64,000 bases of DNA from an uncultured Oxalobacteraceae bacterium (GCA_903893945.1 CAITOF010000095.1:1-64000), one strand, 5' to 3'. Shown: positions 28,393 through 37,492, counted from the first letter of the stretch. Notes: generated by a model not told the origin, from the sequence alone. Numbers and translations: made by a program.

Positions 28393-28473
28393 GACTAGTC
28401 ATTGTGGATGTAACTCTTCTCACCTTGCAGGCTACTAAAAAACCGGCTGGCCGACAACCTGGACTTGTGACAC

Positions 28474-29148
28474 TTACACGTCTTCGTCTGGCCGCGATGC
28501 CGGTGCGCCGGACAGGGCCGGGCCCTTCACCTGCACGCTCTCATCATCAAACTGCTGCGGATTTTTCCCTGAGAATCCCCGGTAAAATTGCTTTATTTCC
28601 AACATATCCTTTTCGATCTCCCCGGTCGGATAAAACAGATGGGCGATGCCACCCACTTTTTTTTCATAATCCATATAACCCAGCAAAATCGGCACCCCGG
28701 CACCGTGGGCTATGTAATAGAAACCGGTTTTCCAGTGGCTCACCTTGCCGCGGGTACCTTCCGGGGGGACGATCACTGTCAATCGCTGGCAACGATGAAA
28801 TGCCTCAATGGTGCTCTGAACCAGGTTACCTGATTTTTCGCGATACACCGGAATACCGCCTAACCAGCGCATCACGCGACCGGCCACGGGTGGAAACAGG
28901 CTGGATTTACCCATCCAGTAAACCCGCAGGCGCAGTGCGAAACACATCATCAGCGTCAACGGGAAATCCCAGTTGCTTGTATGGGGCGCGGCTATGAGCA
29001 CATATTTTTCTGTTTCCGGCGCAGTGCCGTGGACTCGCCAGCCCAGTAGGCGCAGTATCAAAACAGATAGCCACCGCATCAGGGTATTGAGCACCGGAGT
29101 TTCAAAAATAGTGGCGTGCATAGTCTCAGTGTGATTGGATCCGCGCAA
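28474..29148 (-). CDS. Lysophospholipid acyltransferase (PlsC-like)
   Basis: 224-residue member of the PlsC/glycerolipid acyltransferase superfamily, with an N-terminal membrane segment (residues 15-38). The catalytic H-x4-D motif is APHTSNWDFPLTL near residue 57. The second block is VPPEGTRGKVSHWKTGFYYIA near 128, where the EGTR motif binds the phosphate. The family acylates lysophosphatidic acid or related lipids at the inner membrane; the small size suggests a side pathway rather than the main PlsC. Its C-terminus runs into an Arg/Pro-rich tail (SGAPASRPDEDV). It is transcribed alone. Confidence 0.85.
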   Translation of the reverse strand: MRGSNHTETMHATIFETPVLNTLMRWLSVLILRLLGWRVHGTAPETEKYVLIAAPHTSNWDFPLTLMMCFALRLRVYWMGKSSLFPPVAGRVMRWLGGIPVYREKSGNLVQSTIEAFHRCQRLTVIVPPEGTRGKVSHWKTGFYYIAHGAGVPILLGYMDYEKKVGGIAHLFYPTGEIEKDMLEIKQFYRGFSGKNPQQFDDESVQVKGPALSGAPASRPDEDV

Positions 29149-29639
29149 ATCCGGAACGGTGCTGAATTATAAGACCTGCGGCACCAGAATCAAACCTCAA
29201 AATGAGGGTACGGCGACATGACCCCGTCGGCGCCGGGCAAAAGCGGTCGTACCATTTATCGCGACCCGGCCCATTTCCGAAACTGTTGTTGTGCAAACCA
29301 TTTCTTCCATAATGCCCGTGCGCCAGTGGTTATTTTTGCACTGTACCAGGTCGCCAGTAACCCCGGTCTGTACCGGGAAAGCCGGATCAAAGCACCCGGT
29401 CCGGCAGGTCATTGCATCATTCATCGCTCATTTAATCCATTCATCCCCCGGATTCCACAGTTTGTCGCATAGTGTCCCTGACAAAAAATGGATTCCCTAT
29501 ACTTGCGTCAGTTCATAAATTCAAACGTTATCATCATTTGTTTATTATAATTATTACAAATTTTCAATGCTGCGCAGTCTACATCGGCAAATTTATATAT
29601 ACTCGCGGCAATTTCAATGTCTTAGCTCGGAGAAACACC
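29149..29639. promoter_or_regulatory. Upstream region of the RND efflux operon
   Basis: 491 bases without a gene that I can support; several short frames exist but lack ribosome sites. The last 120 bases are AT-rich and contain -10-like hexamers TATAAT at 29546-29551 and TATACT at 29598-29603, neither with a good -35. The ribosome site CGGAGAAA just before 29640 fixes the start of the adaptor gene. No palindromic operator stands out and no regulator gene is next door. Confidence 0.4.
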
Positions 29640-30791
29640 ATGACGCAGCACTCTGTATACAAACTTTTGTTGGCTTCCGGACTGGTCGCTGCCGTGTCGG
29701 TCACCCTCAGTGGATGTAACAATGCCTCCTCCAAATCGGACAATTCGACCGGAACAGCGCCAGTGTTATTGATCGCGCCGGAAGACCTGACCATCCTTCA
29801 CAGCAGTGCATTTGCCTCCGGACCGTCGATTACCGGTGCCATTCAACCGGAGAAAAAGGCCGATTTACGTGCTGAAATTTCGTCGGTTGTTTTACAGGTA
29901 CAGAAAGAAAATGGCGAAAAGGTTAAAAAAGGCGATTTGCTGGTGCGGTTAGACGATACCTCCATTCGTGACAGCCTGAATTCGGCCCAGGAATCGGAGC
30001 GTGCCGCATCGCAGGCACTGGATCAGGCGCAACGCCAGTACGAACGCCTGAAAACATTACGTTCGTCAGGGATGGCGTCAGCACAGCAACTGGAGGATGC
30101 CGAAGTCAAAAGGAACAACAGCCAGAGTGACCTGTCGGCCGCCAGGACCCGCACAGTGCAGGCGCGCCAGCAACTGCAAAGGACTGAAATCCGTGCCCCG
30201 TTCGATGGCATCGTCAGTGAACGCAAAGTTTCCAACGGCGATACCGCACAGATCGGCAAGGAATTGATCAAGGTGATTGATCCGTCCAGCATGCGTTTTG
30301 AAGGACTGGTTTCTGCAGATACAGTCAGCCAGGTCAAAGTGGGGCAGGCTGTGAGTTTCAGAATCAATGGTTACCCGGACCGGATCTTTAACGGTGTGGT
30401 CAAACGCATCAACCCGGAAGCCAACCCGGTGACGCGTCAGGTTGAAGTTCTGGTCAGCTTCACGGACAGCAGGTTGCCGCTCGTGTCCGGACTGTATGCC
30501 GAAGGACAGATTGAAGCCGGCAGTACCGCGACGCTGATGGTCCCGGACATCGCCATTACCCGGAACGGTGACAAAACCTCGGTGTGGAAAGTAAAGGACA
30601 ATGTCATCCATAAAGTGGATGTCGCACTGGGTCAGCGCGATCAGCGCCGCGGGGACTATGTCGTCAACAAGGGGGTTGCCGAAGGCGACGTCCTGTTGCG
30701 TAGCCCCGGTATCACACTCAAAGACGGTCAGAAAGTGGATACTTCCAATAAAAGTGTGTCAGCGGCTGCGCCGACAACCAAGGGGAACTGA
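29640..30791 (+). CDS. RND efflux periplasmic adaptor lipoprotein
   Basis: 383-residue membrane-fusion protein of the AcrA/MexA family. I chose the ATG at 29640, preceded by GGAG. The frame is open to 29472, but that extension has no ribosome site and would bury the signal. The signal peptide ends in the lipobox LSGC near residue 26, so Cys should be lipidated. A biotinyl-lipoyl-like hairpin domain with EISSVVLQVQKENGEKVKKGDLL follows, then a coiled-coil alpha hairpin (about 105-170) and the second lipoyl half with RAPFDGIVSERKV near 185. It links the pump to an outer-membrane channel. The pump gene follows after 3 nt. Confidence 0.9.
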   Translation: MTQHSVYKLLLASGLVAAVSVTLSGCNNASSKSDNSTGTAPVLLIAPEDLTILHSSAFASGPSITGAIQPEKKADLRAEISSVVLQVQKENGEKVKKGDLLVRLDDTSIRDSLNSAQESERAASQALDQAQRQYERLKTLRSSGMASAQQLEDAEVKRNNSQSDLSAARTRTVQARQQLQRTEIRAPFDGIVSERKVSNGDTAQIGKELIKVIDPSSMRFEGLVSADTVSQVKVGQAVSFRINGYPDRIFNGVVKRINPEANPVTRQVEVLVSFTDSRLPLVSGLYAEGQIEAGSTATLMVPDIAITRNGDKTSVWKVKDNVIHKVDVALGQRDQRRGDYVVNKGVAEGDVLLRSPGITLKDGQKVDTSNKSVSAAAPTTKGN

Positions 30792-30794
30792 ACC

Positions 30795-33700
30795 ATGTTC
30801 CTGTCCAATTTCAGCATAAAGCGCCCCATTGCAACGATTGTGATCATCCTGATGCTGATGTGTCTGGGTCTGCTGGCGTTAAAAAAATTACGTGTCAACC
30901 AGATGCCGGATGTACAGGAACCGGTCATGGTGATTACCATCCCCTACCCGGGCGCCTCACCCGAAACCGTCGAACGGGAAATCATTAACCGGCTGGAAAA
31001 ACCGTTACAGAGTATCAGCGGGATTGATCAGATGCGATCAACGTCAGCCGAGGGCAGTGCCACCATCGTGATGATCTTCAGGTTCGGCAAGAACATGATT
31101 GAAGCCGCTGATGAAATACGCAATTCGATCGGTACGGTGCGCTACAAATTGCCGATTGAAATGCGCGAACCGGTACTTGAACGTTTTGATCCGAACGACA
31201 TGCCCATCATGGAAATGGCACTGTCATCCGATTCCCAGTCGCATGCCGATATTTCACGGCTGGCCGAGGATCAGCTGGCCGACAAATTCAGATCCATCGA
31301 CGGGGTGGCAACGGTCACCGTTAACGGTTCATTGCGCCGCGAGCTCAGTGTCCTGCTACAGGCAGAAAAGCTGCGCGAGTACAACGTCTCGGTGTCTGAC
31401 GTGGTCAATGCACTGCGCAACCAGAACACCAATGCTCCGGTGGGCAAAGTACGCGGCGCCCTGCAGGAACAGAGTATCCGGCTGGTAGGCCGTATTGAAT
31501 CGCCTGCGGAATTCCAGCAGATTGTGGTCAGGCGCAATGGTGATCAACTGGTGCGCCTTGCACAGGTGGCGACCATATCCGATGGTTATGCCGACGAAAA
31601 TACCTACAGCATTCGCAACGGGCATCCCAATGTCGGTATTTCCGTCACTCGCGCGCACAATGCCAGTACGGTTGCGATTGCCCAGAAAATCCGGGACATG
31701 GTCACCGAAGTGAGTAAGACGCTGCCCAGCGGAACATCGCTGACGATCACCGATGACGGTGGCAAGGATGCACAGAATAACCTGGATAACGTCATCGACT
31801 CGCTGATGTTTGGCGCGGTGCTGACCATCTTTGTGGTGTACATTTTCCTCAATTCCTGGCGTTCAACGCTGATTACCGCACTGAGCCTGCCGACCTCAGC
31901 GATCGCCGCATTTATCGCCGTATGGCTGTGCGGTTTCACACTGAACTTCATGACGCTGCTCGGACTGTCGCTGGCGATCGGGGTACTGATTGATGACGCG
32001 ATTGTGGTGCGGGAGAACATAGTACGACACATGGAAATGGGCAAAGACCGGCGAACTGCTTCGTCCGAGGGTACCAGCGAAATCGGCATGGCGGTGGCCT
32101 CCACCACGTTTTCGATCATTGCCGTGTTTATCCCGGTCGCCTTCATGCAGGGTGGTGCCGGCGAATGGTTTCGCCCGTTTGCACTGACTGTTGCGACATC
32201 TGTGCTGGTGAGCCTGTTCATTTCCTTTACGCTGGATCCGATGCTGTCGGCTTACTGGGGCGACCCGGTCGGTCATCATTTGCAGGCGAAAACCGGCATC
32301 AGCCTGTGGCTTTCCAGATTCAATAAATGGTTTGACCATCAGGCCGACCGCTACGGTAATGTGATCGCCTGGGCGCTGCACCACCGTCGCTCGATGGCTG
32401 CCATTGCCCTGCTGAGCCTGGTTTGTGCCATCGCCCTCCATGTCATGTTCGGCGGGTCCGAGTTCCTGCCGGCACAGGACGGCGGTTCGGTAATCATCAA
32501 TGTGCGGACACCGTCCAGTTCAAGTCTGGAATTCAACCGGATGAAAGTTGAAAAGGCGGCTGAATTGGCCCGTACCCTGCCGGAAACGGTGGCGACCAAC
32601 AGCACCGTCAATGCGTCCGGCGGACGGGTTTATGTGGATATCGGCAAAAGCACCGACAGAAAGCGGTCTGCAAAACAGATCTCCGCTGAATTGCGTACAT
32701 TAATGGCGCGCCTCGTGGGTGCAGAATATGTGATTCAGGACGACCTGAACAACGGTGGCCAAAAGCCGGTTCAGATCCGCTTCTACGGGTCCGATTCCGC
32801 CAAGCTGGCCGCAATCACCAGCAGCTTCATGGAAAGGCTGAGGCACGTTCCCGGTGCTGTTGACGTTGGGCTGTCCGAACAGGAACCCAAGGATGAGCTG
32901 CAGATTGAATTGAATCGCGGACTGGCCAACTCACTCGGCATTTCGGTCGCCGATGCAGCCCAGGCACTGCATGTTGCCTTCGCCGGTGTTGAAGCCGGTG
33001 ACTGGGTCGACCCAACGGGCTTAACCCGGGACGTTTCGGTTCGCCTGCAACCGGCGGACCGGCTGAATGCAGAAAATATCGAGCACCTGCCGATCTCTGT
33101 CACCGGCAGCACCTCCATGGTGCCGCTCGACCAGATCGCCACGATCAGAATGAGCAAAGGTCCCGCCAAAATTGAGCACAACGACGGAAAACGGATGATT
33201 ACGGTGTCGGCCAATGTTGAAGGCCGCTCAGCCGGCCAGGTCAATTCAGACGCCATCAGCATCGCCAAAGCCATTGATTTTCCTGACGGATTCGGGATTC
33301 AGCTGGGCGGCGACGCGCGCGAACAGCAGGAATTATTTACCGAAATGATCATCGCACTGGTCATGGGCATCGGCCTTATGTACTTTATTCTGGTCGTTCA
33401 ATTCAGTTCTTTCACTGCTCCGCTGGCCGTCATGATGTCCTTGCCATTGAGTCTGATCGGTGTGGTCCTCGCGCTGCTGCTGACCGGTGGCACGATCAAC
33501 CTGATGAGTTTGATCGGCGTCATCATGCTAATGGGCCTGGTTGCAAAAAATGCGATCCTGCTGCTGGATTGCGCACGCAAACATGAAGCACTGGGACATG
33601 GACGTGAAGAGTCATTAATGTATGCCGGTCGAAAACGGTTGCGTCCTATCCTGATGACCACCTTCGCGCTGATCGCCGGGATGATGCCAGTCGCGATCGC

Positions 33701-34001
33701 ACTGGGCGAAGGCGGTGAGTTCTACCGTCCACTGGCCGTCGCAATAATCGGCGGAACCATTACGTCCACCCTGTTGACGTTACTGGTGGTACCCACATTT
33801 TATGACAGTATTGAAATTTCCCGTGACCGGCTGTTTGCCAAATTGAGATCGCGTGCCACGCACATGAATGTCGTGCTGGCCTTCGTAATCACCATGCTTG
33901 AAGCATTGATGACGGTGTTATTTCTGCGCTGGATATTCAGGCAGCTGATCCGGTTATCGGCCATGGTACAGCGTACAAAAGCGGTGTCTGCAAACCTGTA
34001 A
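30795..34001 (+). CDS. RND multidrug efflux permease (HAE1 family)
   Basis: Proton-driven inner-membrane pump of 1068 aa. It has the canonical twofold layout: TM1 near residues 10-29, a large periplasmic porter domain, TM2-6, a second periplasmic domain and TM8-12. Family motifs are FSIKRPIATIVIILMLM at the start, GLSLAIGVLIDDAIVVRENI near 390 with the paired Asp residues of the proton relay, and GLVAKNAILLLD near 915. Substrates cannot be told. The operon has no outer-membrane factor; the TolC-family gene at 58.3 kb is a candidate partner. A GC-rich hairpin begins six bases after the stop. Confidence 0.93.
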   Translation: MFLSNFSIKRPIATIVIILMLMCLGLLALKKLRVNQMPDVQEPVMVITIPYPGASPETVEREIINRLEKPLQSISGIDQMRSTSAEGSATIVMIFRFGKNMIEAADEIRNSIGTVRYKLPIEMREPVLERFDPNDMPIMEMALSSDSQSHADISRLAEDQLADKFRSIDGVATVTVNGSLRRELSVLLQAEKLREYNVSVSDVVNALRNQNTNAPVGKVRGALQEQSIRLVGRIESPAEFQQIVVRRNGDQLVRLAQVATISDGYADENTYSIRNGHPNVGISVTRAHNASTVAIAQKIRDMVTEVSKTLPSGTSLTITDDGGKDAQNNLDNVIDSLMFGAVLTIFVVYIFLNSWRSTLITALSLPTSAIAAFIAVWLCGFTLNFMTLLGLSLAIGVLIDDAIVVRENIVRHMEMGKDRRTASSEGTSEIGMAVASTTFSIIAVFIPVAFMQGGAGEWFRPFALTVATSVLVSLFISFTLDPMLSAYWGDPVGHHLQAKTGISLWLSRFNKWFDHQADRYGNVIAWALHHRRSMAAIALLSLVCAIALHVMFGGSEFLPAQDGGSVIINVRTPSSSSLEFNRMKVEKAAELARTLPETVATNSTVNASGGRVYVDIGKSTDRKRSAKQISAELRTLMARLVGAEYVIQDDLNNGGQKPVQIRFYGSDSAKLAAITSSFMERLRHVPGAVDVGLSEQEPKDELQIELNRGLANSLGISVADAAQALHVAFAGVEAGDWVDPTGLTRDVSVRLQPADRLNAENIEHLPISVTGSTSMVPLDQIATIRMSKGPAKIEHNDGKRMITVSANVEGRSAGQVNSDAISIAKAIDFPDGFGIQLGGDAREQQELFTEMIIALVMGIGLMYFILVVQFSSFTAPLAVMMSLPLSLIGVVLALLLTGGTINLMSLIGVIMLMGLVAKNAILLLDCARKHEALGHGREESLMYAGRKRLRPILMTTFALIAGMMPVAIALGEGGEFYRPLAVAIIGGTITSTLLTLLVVPTFYDSIEISRDRLFAKLRSRATHMNVVLAFVITMLEALMTVLFLRWIFRQLIRLSAMVQRTKAVSANL

Positions 34002-34619
34002 TCAGGGGGCGGGGGTTCCCGCCCTTTCACGCAGCCGCGCCGGACTTGGCACAAAGGGGACGGATGCCGCCAGTTCGATCAGGCTGACCCGCCTGATGGG
34101 CACATGCTGACCATCAAACAGAAACGTTAAATGACCGACAGCCTCTGTCAGCCACGCCAGTATCGTTTCATCACCTGCTGTCTGTCCATGACAACAAACC
34201 TGGGACATGGCAACAGCCAGGTCGCGATCGTCCAGTTGAGCCAGATAGTGGCCACTTTCAAAGATCAGATTGCCCTCGTCAGTCATGCCGACACTGTCGC
34301 ACAAATGCAGGGCAACCCCGGTATGCAGGGTCCAGCCCGCCGCCGGATCAAAATGGGCGATGTAGGGTGTGGCCTGCAGTTCAACAAAAACGCGCTGCGG
34401 GCCATTCTGAAAAAAATAACATCCCTGTTGATCCGCACAGTAATTGCGGTTTATAAAGCCGCACAACGCCGCATGACTGATCTTGCTGCCCAGACCGCCC
34501 ATGTCCTGCGTACGCTGGTCGCGCATGCGCCACTGGCCGCGCGCATCCAATCCCAGCCAGCCATAGCAGTGCGGTACATTCGGCCATTTGGCCATAGCCA
34601 GTTGAACTTGTTTGTCCAT
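34002..34619 (-). CDS. Conserved protein of unknown function (betaproteobacterial family)
   Basis: 205-residue soluble protein. It opens with AMAKWPNVPHCYGWLGLDARGQWRM, then YCADQQGCYFFQNGPQRVFVELQATPYIAH and FDPAAGWTLHTG. I recognise this as a DUF family common in Burkholderiales (my recollection is DUF2946/DUF2944, not verified). Function is unknown. Cys residues at about 18, 54, 61 and 66 might be structural or metal ligands. The tail RLRERAGTPAP is encoded by the terminator hairpin of the convergent RND pump gene, so the last residues may be non-conserved. It follows the YheT-type hydrolase gene by 65 nt on the same strand. Confidence 0.6.
   Translation of the reverse strand: MDKQVQLAMAKWPNVPHCYGWLGLDARGQWRMRDQRTQDMGGLGSKISHAALCGFINRNYCADQQGCYFFQNGPQRVFVELQATPYIAHFDPAAGWTLHTGVALHLCDSVGMTDEGNLIFESGHYLAQLDDRDLAVAMSQVCCHGQTAGDETILAWLTEAVGHLTFLFDGQHVPIRRVSLIELAASVPFVPSPARLRERAGTPAP
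34007..34028 (+). terminator. Intrinsic terminator after the RND pump
   Basis: Perfect stem GGGCGGG (34007-34013), loop GGTT, stem CCCGCCC (34018-34024), then TTTC. It begins six bases after the pump stop codon. It lies within the last codons of the convergent minus-strand gene at 34002, so the hairpin also encodes that protein's C-terminus. Confidence 0.75.
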
Positions 34620-34684
34620 GTTCGGTTAGTCGCTGTTGAATTCAGAAAAACGGGTCCGCTTACAGGCCGTCAGATCGCACCGGT

Positions 34685-35644
34685 TCAGCGAACATTGAAC
34701 CGGTCAAAAAACTGCAATATCCTTTTTGGCAACCACATATTGGTGGCAGGCCATCCCTGACTGGCAAAACCGACGTGCCCGCCCTGTTGCGGGTACTCAA
34801 GTATCACACTGGGCGATGCACTGGCCGGCAAGAAGCGGCCCGGCAAAAAAGGGTCGTTTTGTGCATTCAATACCAGGGTCGGCACGGTAATATCACCCAT
34901 GACATGTTTGGCGCTGGCGCGATGCCAGTAGTCTTCCGTACTGGTATAGCCGTGCAGCGGTGCGGTGACCACGTTATCAAACTCGTAGAGATTTTTTGAC
35001 GCAAGCATGCGCTGGCGGTCAAACAGATCCGGAAACTGAACCAGCTTTTTCAGGCATTTTGGCTTTAAGGTCCGCAGAAATACCGAGGTGTATACTTTAT
35101 TGAAACCGCGCCCGAGCGCGGCACCGCCCTGGACCAGATCCAAAGGAGCAGAAACGGAGCATGCAGCGCGAACAAATTCCGCCTGCCGCTGGTGTTCTCC
35201 CAACCAGCGCAGCAGCGCATTTCCTCCCAATGAGACGCCGCACACAAACAGGCTTCGATTCAGCTGCAGTTGATGCAGGCGACGCAATACCCAGTCAATT
35301 TCAGCCGAATCACCGGAGTGGTAAAAGCGCGGTCCGTGGTTCAGTTCGCCCGAACATCCGCGAAAATGCACAACCACGCCCGCCCAGCCTCGCTGTCTGA
35401 CCGAAAACATTAATGCGCGTGCATAATGACTTTCTGAACTGCCTTCCAGTCCATGAAACAGAACCACCAGGGGGGCGCTCTCTGCGCCGTCTACAAAATC
35501 CAGATCAATAAAATCATTATCGGGACATGTCCAGCGCTCGCGACGAAACCTGACTGCAGGTATGTCAAGCAGCTTGGCCGGGACGATGGTCTGCGTATGG
35601 CCATTGGTGAGCCAGCGGGGCGAAACGTAGTGTGACATCGTCAA
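34685..35644 (-). CDS. YheT-family alpha/beta hydrolase
   Basis: 319-residue alpha/beta hydrolase of the YheT/EMB8 family, whose members are esterases of uncertain substrate. The N-terminal YVSPRWLTNGHTQTIVPAKL is a family signature. The oxyanion region is VVLFHGLEGSSESHYA near residue 60, the nucleophile elbow GVSLGGNALLRWLGE near 140, an Asp in NAQNDPFLP near 262 and His in GGHVGFASQ near 291. All catalytic residues are present. Its ATG overlaps the stop of the NTF2-like gene upstream (ATGA), so the two are translationally coupled. Confidence 0.88.
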   Translation of the reverse strand: MTMSHYVSPRWLTNGHTQTIVPAKLLDIPAVRFRRERWTCPDNDFIDLDFVDGAESAPLVVLFHGLEGSSESHYARALMFSVRQRGWAGVVVHFRGCSGELNHGPRFYHSGDSAEIDWVLRRLHQLQLNRSLFVCGVSLGGNALLRWLGEHQRQAEFVRAACSVSAPLDLVQGGAALGRGFNKVYTSVFLRTLKPKCLKKLVQFPDLFDRQRMLASKNLYEFDNVVTAPLHGYTSTEDYWHRASAKHVMGDITVPTLVLNAQNDPFLPGRFLPASASPSVILEYPQQGGHVGFASQGWPATNMWLPKRILQFFDRFNVR

Positions 35645-36066
35645 TGCAGCATACTCGCCCGAAATAATTCATTCGGAGCGCGTCCCGGTGCAACGGACGC
35701 GTGATGCAAGGTCAGACGCCAGCCCAATGCCGTTTTGGTATAGATATTGGTACATAAGATATGAATATCCTGGGGCATATCGGCCGTCCGCTGGACTTCT
35801 TCAATGATGTTATGAACCGCCGTCATCATATTTTTACTGGCATGCAACTGAACCGGTTGAATGTTGACCGAACCGCGTTCAAATATGGCTTCAAACGAAG
35901 CGCGAATGGTTGCATGCCCGACCAAGCGGGCCGAACCCGGATGAATGCAGACAATTTCCTCGTCTTCGGCCCAGAGTGCCATGAGTGCTTCGATATCTGC
36001 GCGACTTAATGCATCATAAAAAGCCGCTTCGGTTTCATCGGCAGAGCTGAAAAGAGGTGCTTGCAT
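35641..36066 (-). CDS. NTF2-like (SnoaL/DUF4440-type) protein
   Basis: 141-residue protein of the cystatin-like NTF2 fold. The helix ETEAAFYDALSRADIEALMALWAEDEEIVCIHPGSARLVG and the strand block ASFEAIFERG… are typical of SnoaL/DUF4440 proteins. Function is unknown; members bind small ligands or form dimeric adaptors. It is coupled by an ATGA overlap to the YheT-like hydrolase and lies 30 nt after a small zinc-finger gene, so three genes probably share a transcript on the minus strand. Confidence 0.75.
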   Translation of the reverse strand: MQAPLFSSADETEAAFYDALSRADIEALMALWAEDEEIVCIHPGSARLVGHATIRASFEAIFERGSVNIQPVQLHASKNMMTAVHNIIEEVQRTADMPQDIHILCTNIYTKTALGWRLTLHHASVAPGRAPNELFRASMLH

Positions 36067-36096
36067 GGTTGCCTTGTAAATGAACCCACCGCCGGT

Positions 36097-36285
36097 TCAA
36101 TGTGCTTTCAGTGTGACGCCGGCTTTTAACTGATACCTGGTACTGCAGTAGGGACAGGTTGCATGCCCGTTGTGCGACAGATCCAGGAATACTTTCGGAT
36201 GCGATGACCAGAGCGGCATGACCGGGTTGGGGCAAAAGGCGGGTAAATCAGGTAAATCTAATTCAACAATACTTGTCGTTTTCAT
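36097..36285 (-). CDS. Zinc-finger domain protein (CHCC type)
   Basis: 62-residue protein with Cys18, His38 or His41, Cys44 and Cys47 (FCPNPVMPLW…HATCPYCSTRYQL). This matches the short CHCC zinc-finger family found in proteobacteria and related to the NDUFS6 subunit of complex I. The CxxC pair is intact. Its molecular role is unknown. It is the first gene of a minus-strand set with the NTF2-like and YheT genes and is divergent from azlC. The palindrome at 36358-36386 lies between the two starts. Confidence 0.75.
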   Translation of the reverse strand: MKTTSIVELDLPDLPAFCPNPVMPLWSSHPKVFLDLSHNGHATCPYCSTRYQLKAGVTLKAH

Positions 36286-36357
36286 GGTGACCGTCCTCGT
36301 GAAATGAATTCATTACCGGATTTTAATCGATTCCCACTGCGAATTAAATAATAACTC

Positions 36358-36386
36358 TGTAAAATCAGCGTTTTATTGATTTTACA
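36358..36386. promoter_or_regulatory. Perfect palindromic operator candidate upstream of azlC
   Basis: Arms TGTAAAATCA (36358-36367) and TGATTTTACA (36377-36386) are exact inverse complements, 10 bp each, with a nine-base spacer GCGTTTTAT. It ends 22 bp before the azlC ATG and lies in the divergent gap with the zinc-finger gene. The outer TGTAAA/TTTACA resembles TyrR boxes, but the spacing (17 bases instead of 6) does not fit. Regulator unknown. Confidence 0.55.
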
Positions 36387-36407
36387 AATCAAACTGACCC
36401 AATCACG

Positions 36408-37172
36408 ATGCAACAGACCGCCGAAAGCCCGTCACCGAATCCCGGCATGAATACACCCATGTTATCACCTGAACAAATTCAGGCGGTCAAGACCCGCTCG
36501 TTTCATGAAGGTGTCAAAGCCTGTTCGCCAACGCTAGTAGGCATTGCCGCATGGGGTCTGGTGGTCGGGATTGCGATGATCAAGTCCCATTTTACGGTGG
36601 CGCAGGCACTCGGCATGACCTTCACCGTGTTTGCCGGTTCGGCACAGCTTGCTGCGTTACCGCTGATTACTGCCGGCGCACCGGTCTGGGTGATTTTTCT
36701 GACCGGGTTAATGGTCAACCTGCGGTTTGTAATTTTTTCTGTCATCATCGCGCCCCATTTTACCGGGCTCAGGTTCGGCCAGCGCGCGTTCTGGGGCTAT
36801 ATGACCGGTGACGTCTCCATGATTTTTTTCATGAGACGCTTTCCCAGCGAAACACCTGAAATCGGCAAATTTGAATACATGAAGGGCCTGTTTGTCGCCA
36901 ACTGGACTGCCTGGCAAATTGGGTCGGTCGCCGGTCTGTTTCTGGGCAGCCAGATACCTGAGAACTGGGGTGTCGGCTATGCGGGCACACTGGCGATTTT
37001 GTGTGTATTACTGCCGATGGTCGTCAGCCGGGCAACCCTGATCGGTGTTCTTGTGGCGGGTATCGTGGCGTTGAGCACCTTCCACTGGCCATACAAACTG
37101 GGCATGCTGTCTGCCGTGGTGATTGGCATGCTCTGCGCCATGGCATGGGAAGAGTGGAAGGAAAAAACATGA
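36408..37172 (+). CDS. azlC: AzlC-family branched-chain amino acid exporter, large subunit
   Basis: 254-residue inner-membrane protein of the AzlC/YgaZ family, which with AzlD/YgaH exports branched-chain amino acids or related compounds. The start region FHEGVKACSPTLVGIAAWGLVVGIAM and the conserved FAGSAQLAALPLI block near residue 68 are diagnostic. Seven or so membrane segments fill the protein. Its last codons overlap the azlD start (ATGA). A 10-bp palindrome lies 22 bp upstream of the ATG, suggesting control by a dedicated DNA-binding protein. No such regulator gene is adjacent. Confidence 0.9.
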   Translation: MQQTAESPSPNPGMNTPMLSPEQIQAVKTRSFHEGVKACSPTLVGIAAWGLVVGIAMIKSHFTVAQALGMTFTVFAGSAQLAALPLITAGAPVWVIFLTGLMVNLRFVIFSVIIAPHFTGLRFGQRAFWGYMTGDVSMIFFMRRFPSETPEIGKFEYMKGLFVANWTAWQIGSVAGLFLGSQIPENWGVGYAGTLAILCVLLPMVVSRATLIGVLVAGIVALSTFHWPYKLGMLSAVVIGMLCAMAWEEWKEKT

Positions 37173-37492
37173 CCGATACCGACATCTGGACCGTTATTGC
37201 CTTGCTGACACTGGCCACATTTTTGACCCGCGCAACATTCTGGTTAGTAGGCCATCACATCACCATACCGAAACGCATTCATGAAGCACTGCGTTACGCA
37301 CCGGCATGCGCGCTGGCCGCCATCATTGTCCCGGACTTCCTGATTCGACATGAACAGATTGATGTCAGCCTCAAAAATCCGCAGTTGGTCGCCGGCCTCA
37401 TCGCATCGATTTTTTTCCTTTACAAGCGCAGCATGCTGGGTACGATTTTACTGGGCATGACCGCGTTTACGCTGATTCGTCTGTTAAGCTGA
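37169..37492 (+). CDS. azlD: AzlD-family branched-chain amino acid exporter, small subunit
   Basis: 107-residue membrane partner of AzlC. The start is the ATG at 37169 (MTDTDIWTVIALL), which overlaps the azlC stop by four bases. The same frame is open further upstream to 37001, but that part lies inside azlC and is not expected to be translated. Four membrane segments are visible. The conserved FLTRATFWLVGHHITIPKRIHEALRYAP block near residue 16 is typical of the family. Length matches AzlD/YgaH (about 105). Confidence 0.88.
   Translation: MTDTDIWTVIALLTLATFLTRATFWLVGHHITIPKRIHEALRYAPACALAAIIVPDFLIRHEQIDVSLKNPQLVAGLIASIFFLYKRSMLGTILLGMTAFTLIRLLS

Noticed and set aside
29197..29424. Short frames on both strands upstream of the RND operon
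   Set aside because: No ribosome sites, overlapping each other, no recognisable domain.
36358..36386. TyrR box upstream of azlC
   Set aside because: Half-sites TGTAAA and TTTACA are there, but with 17 instead of 6 bases between them.
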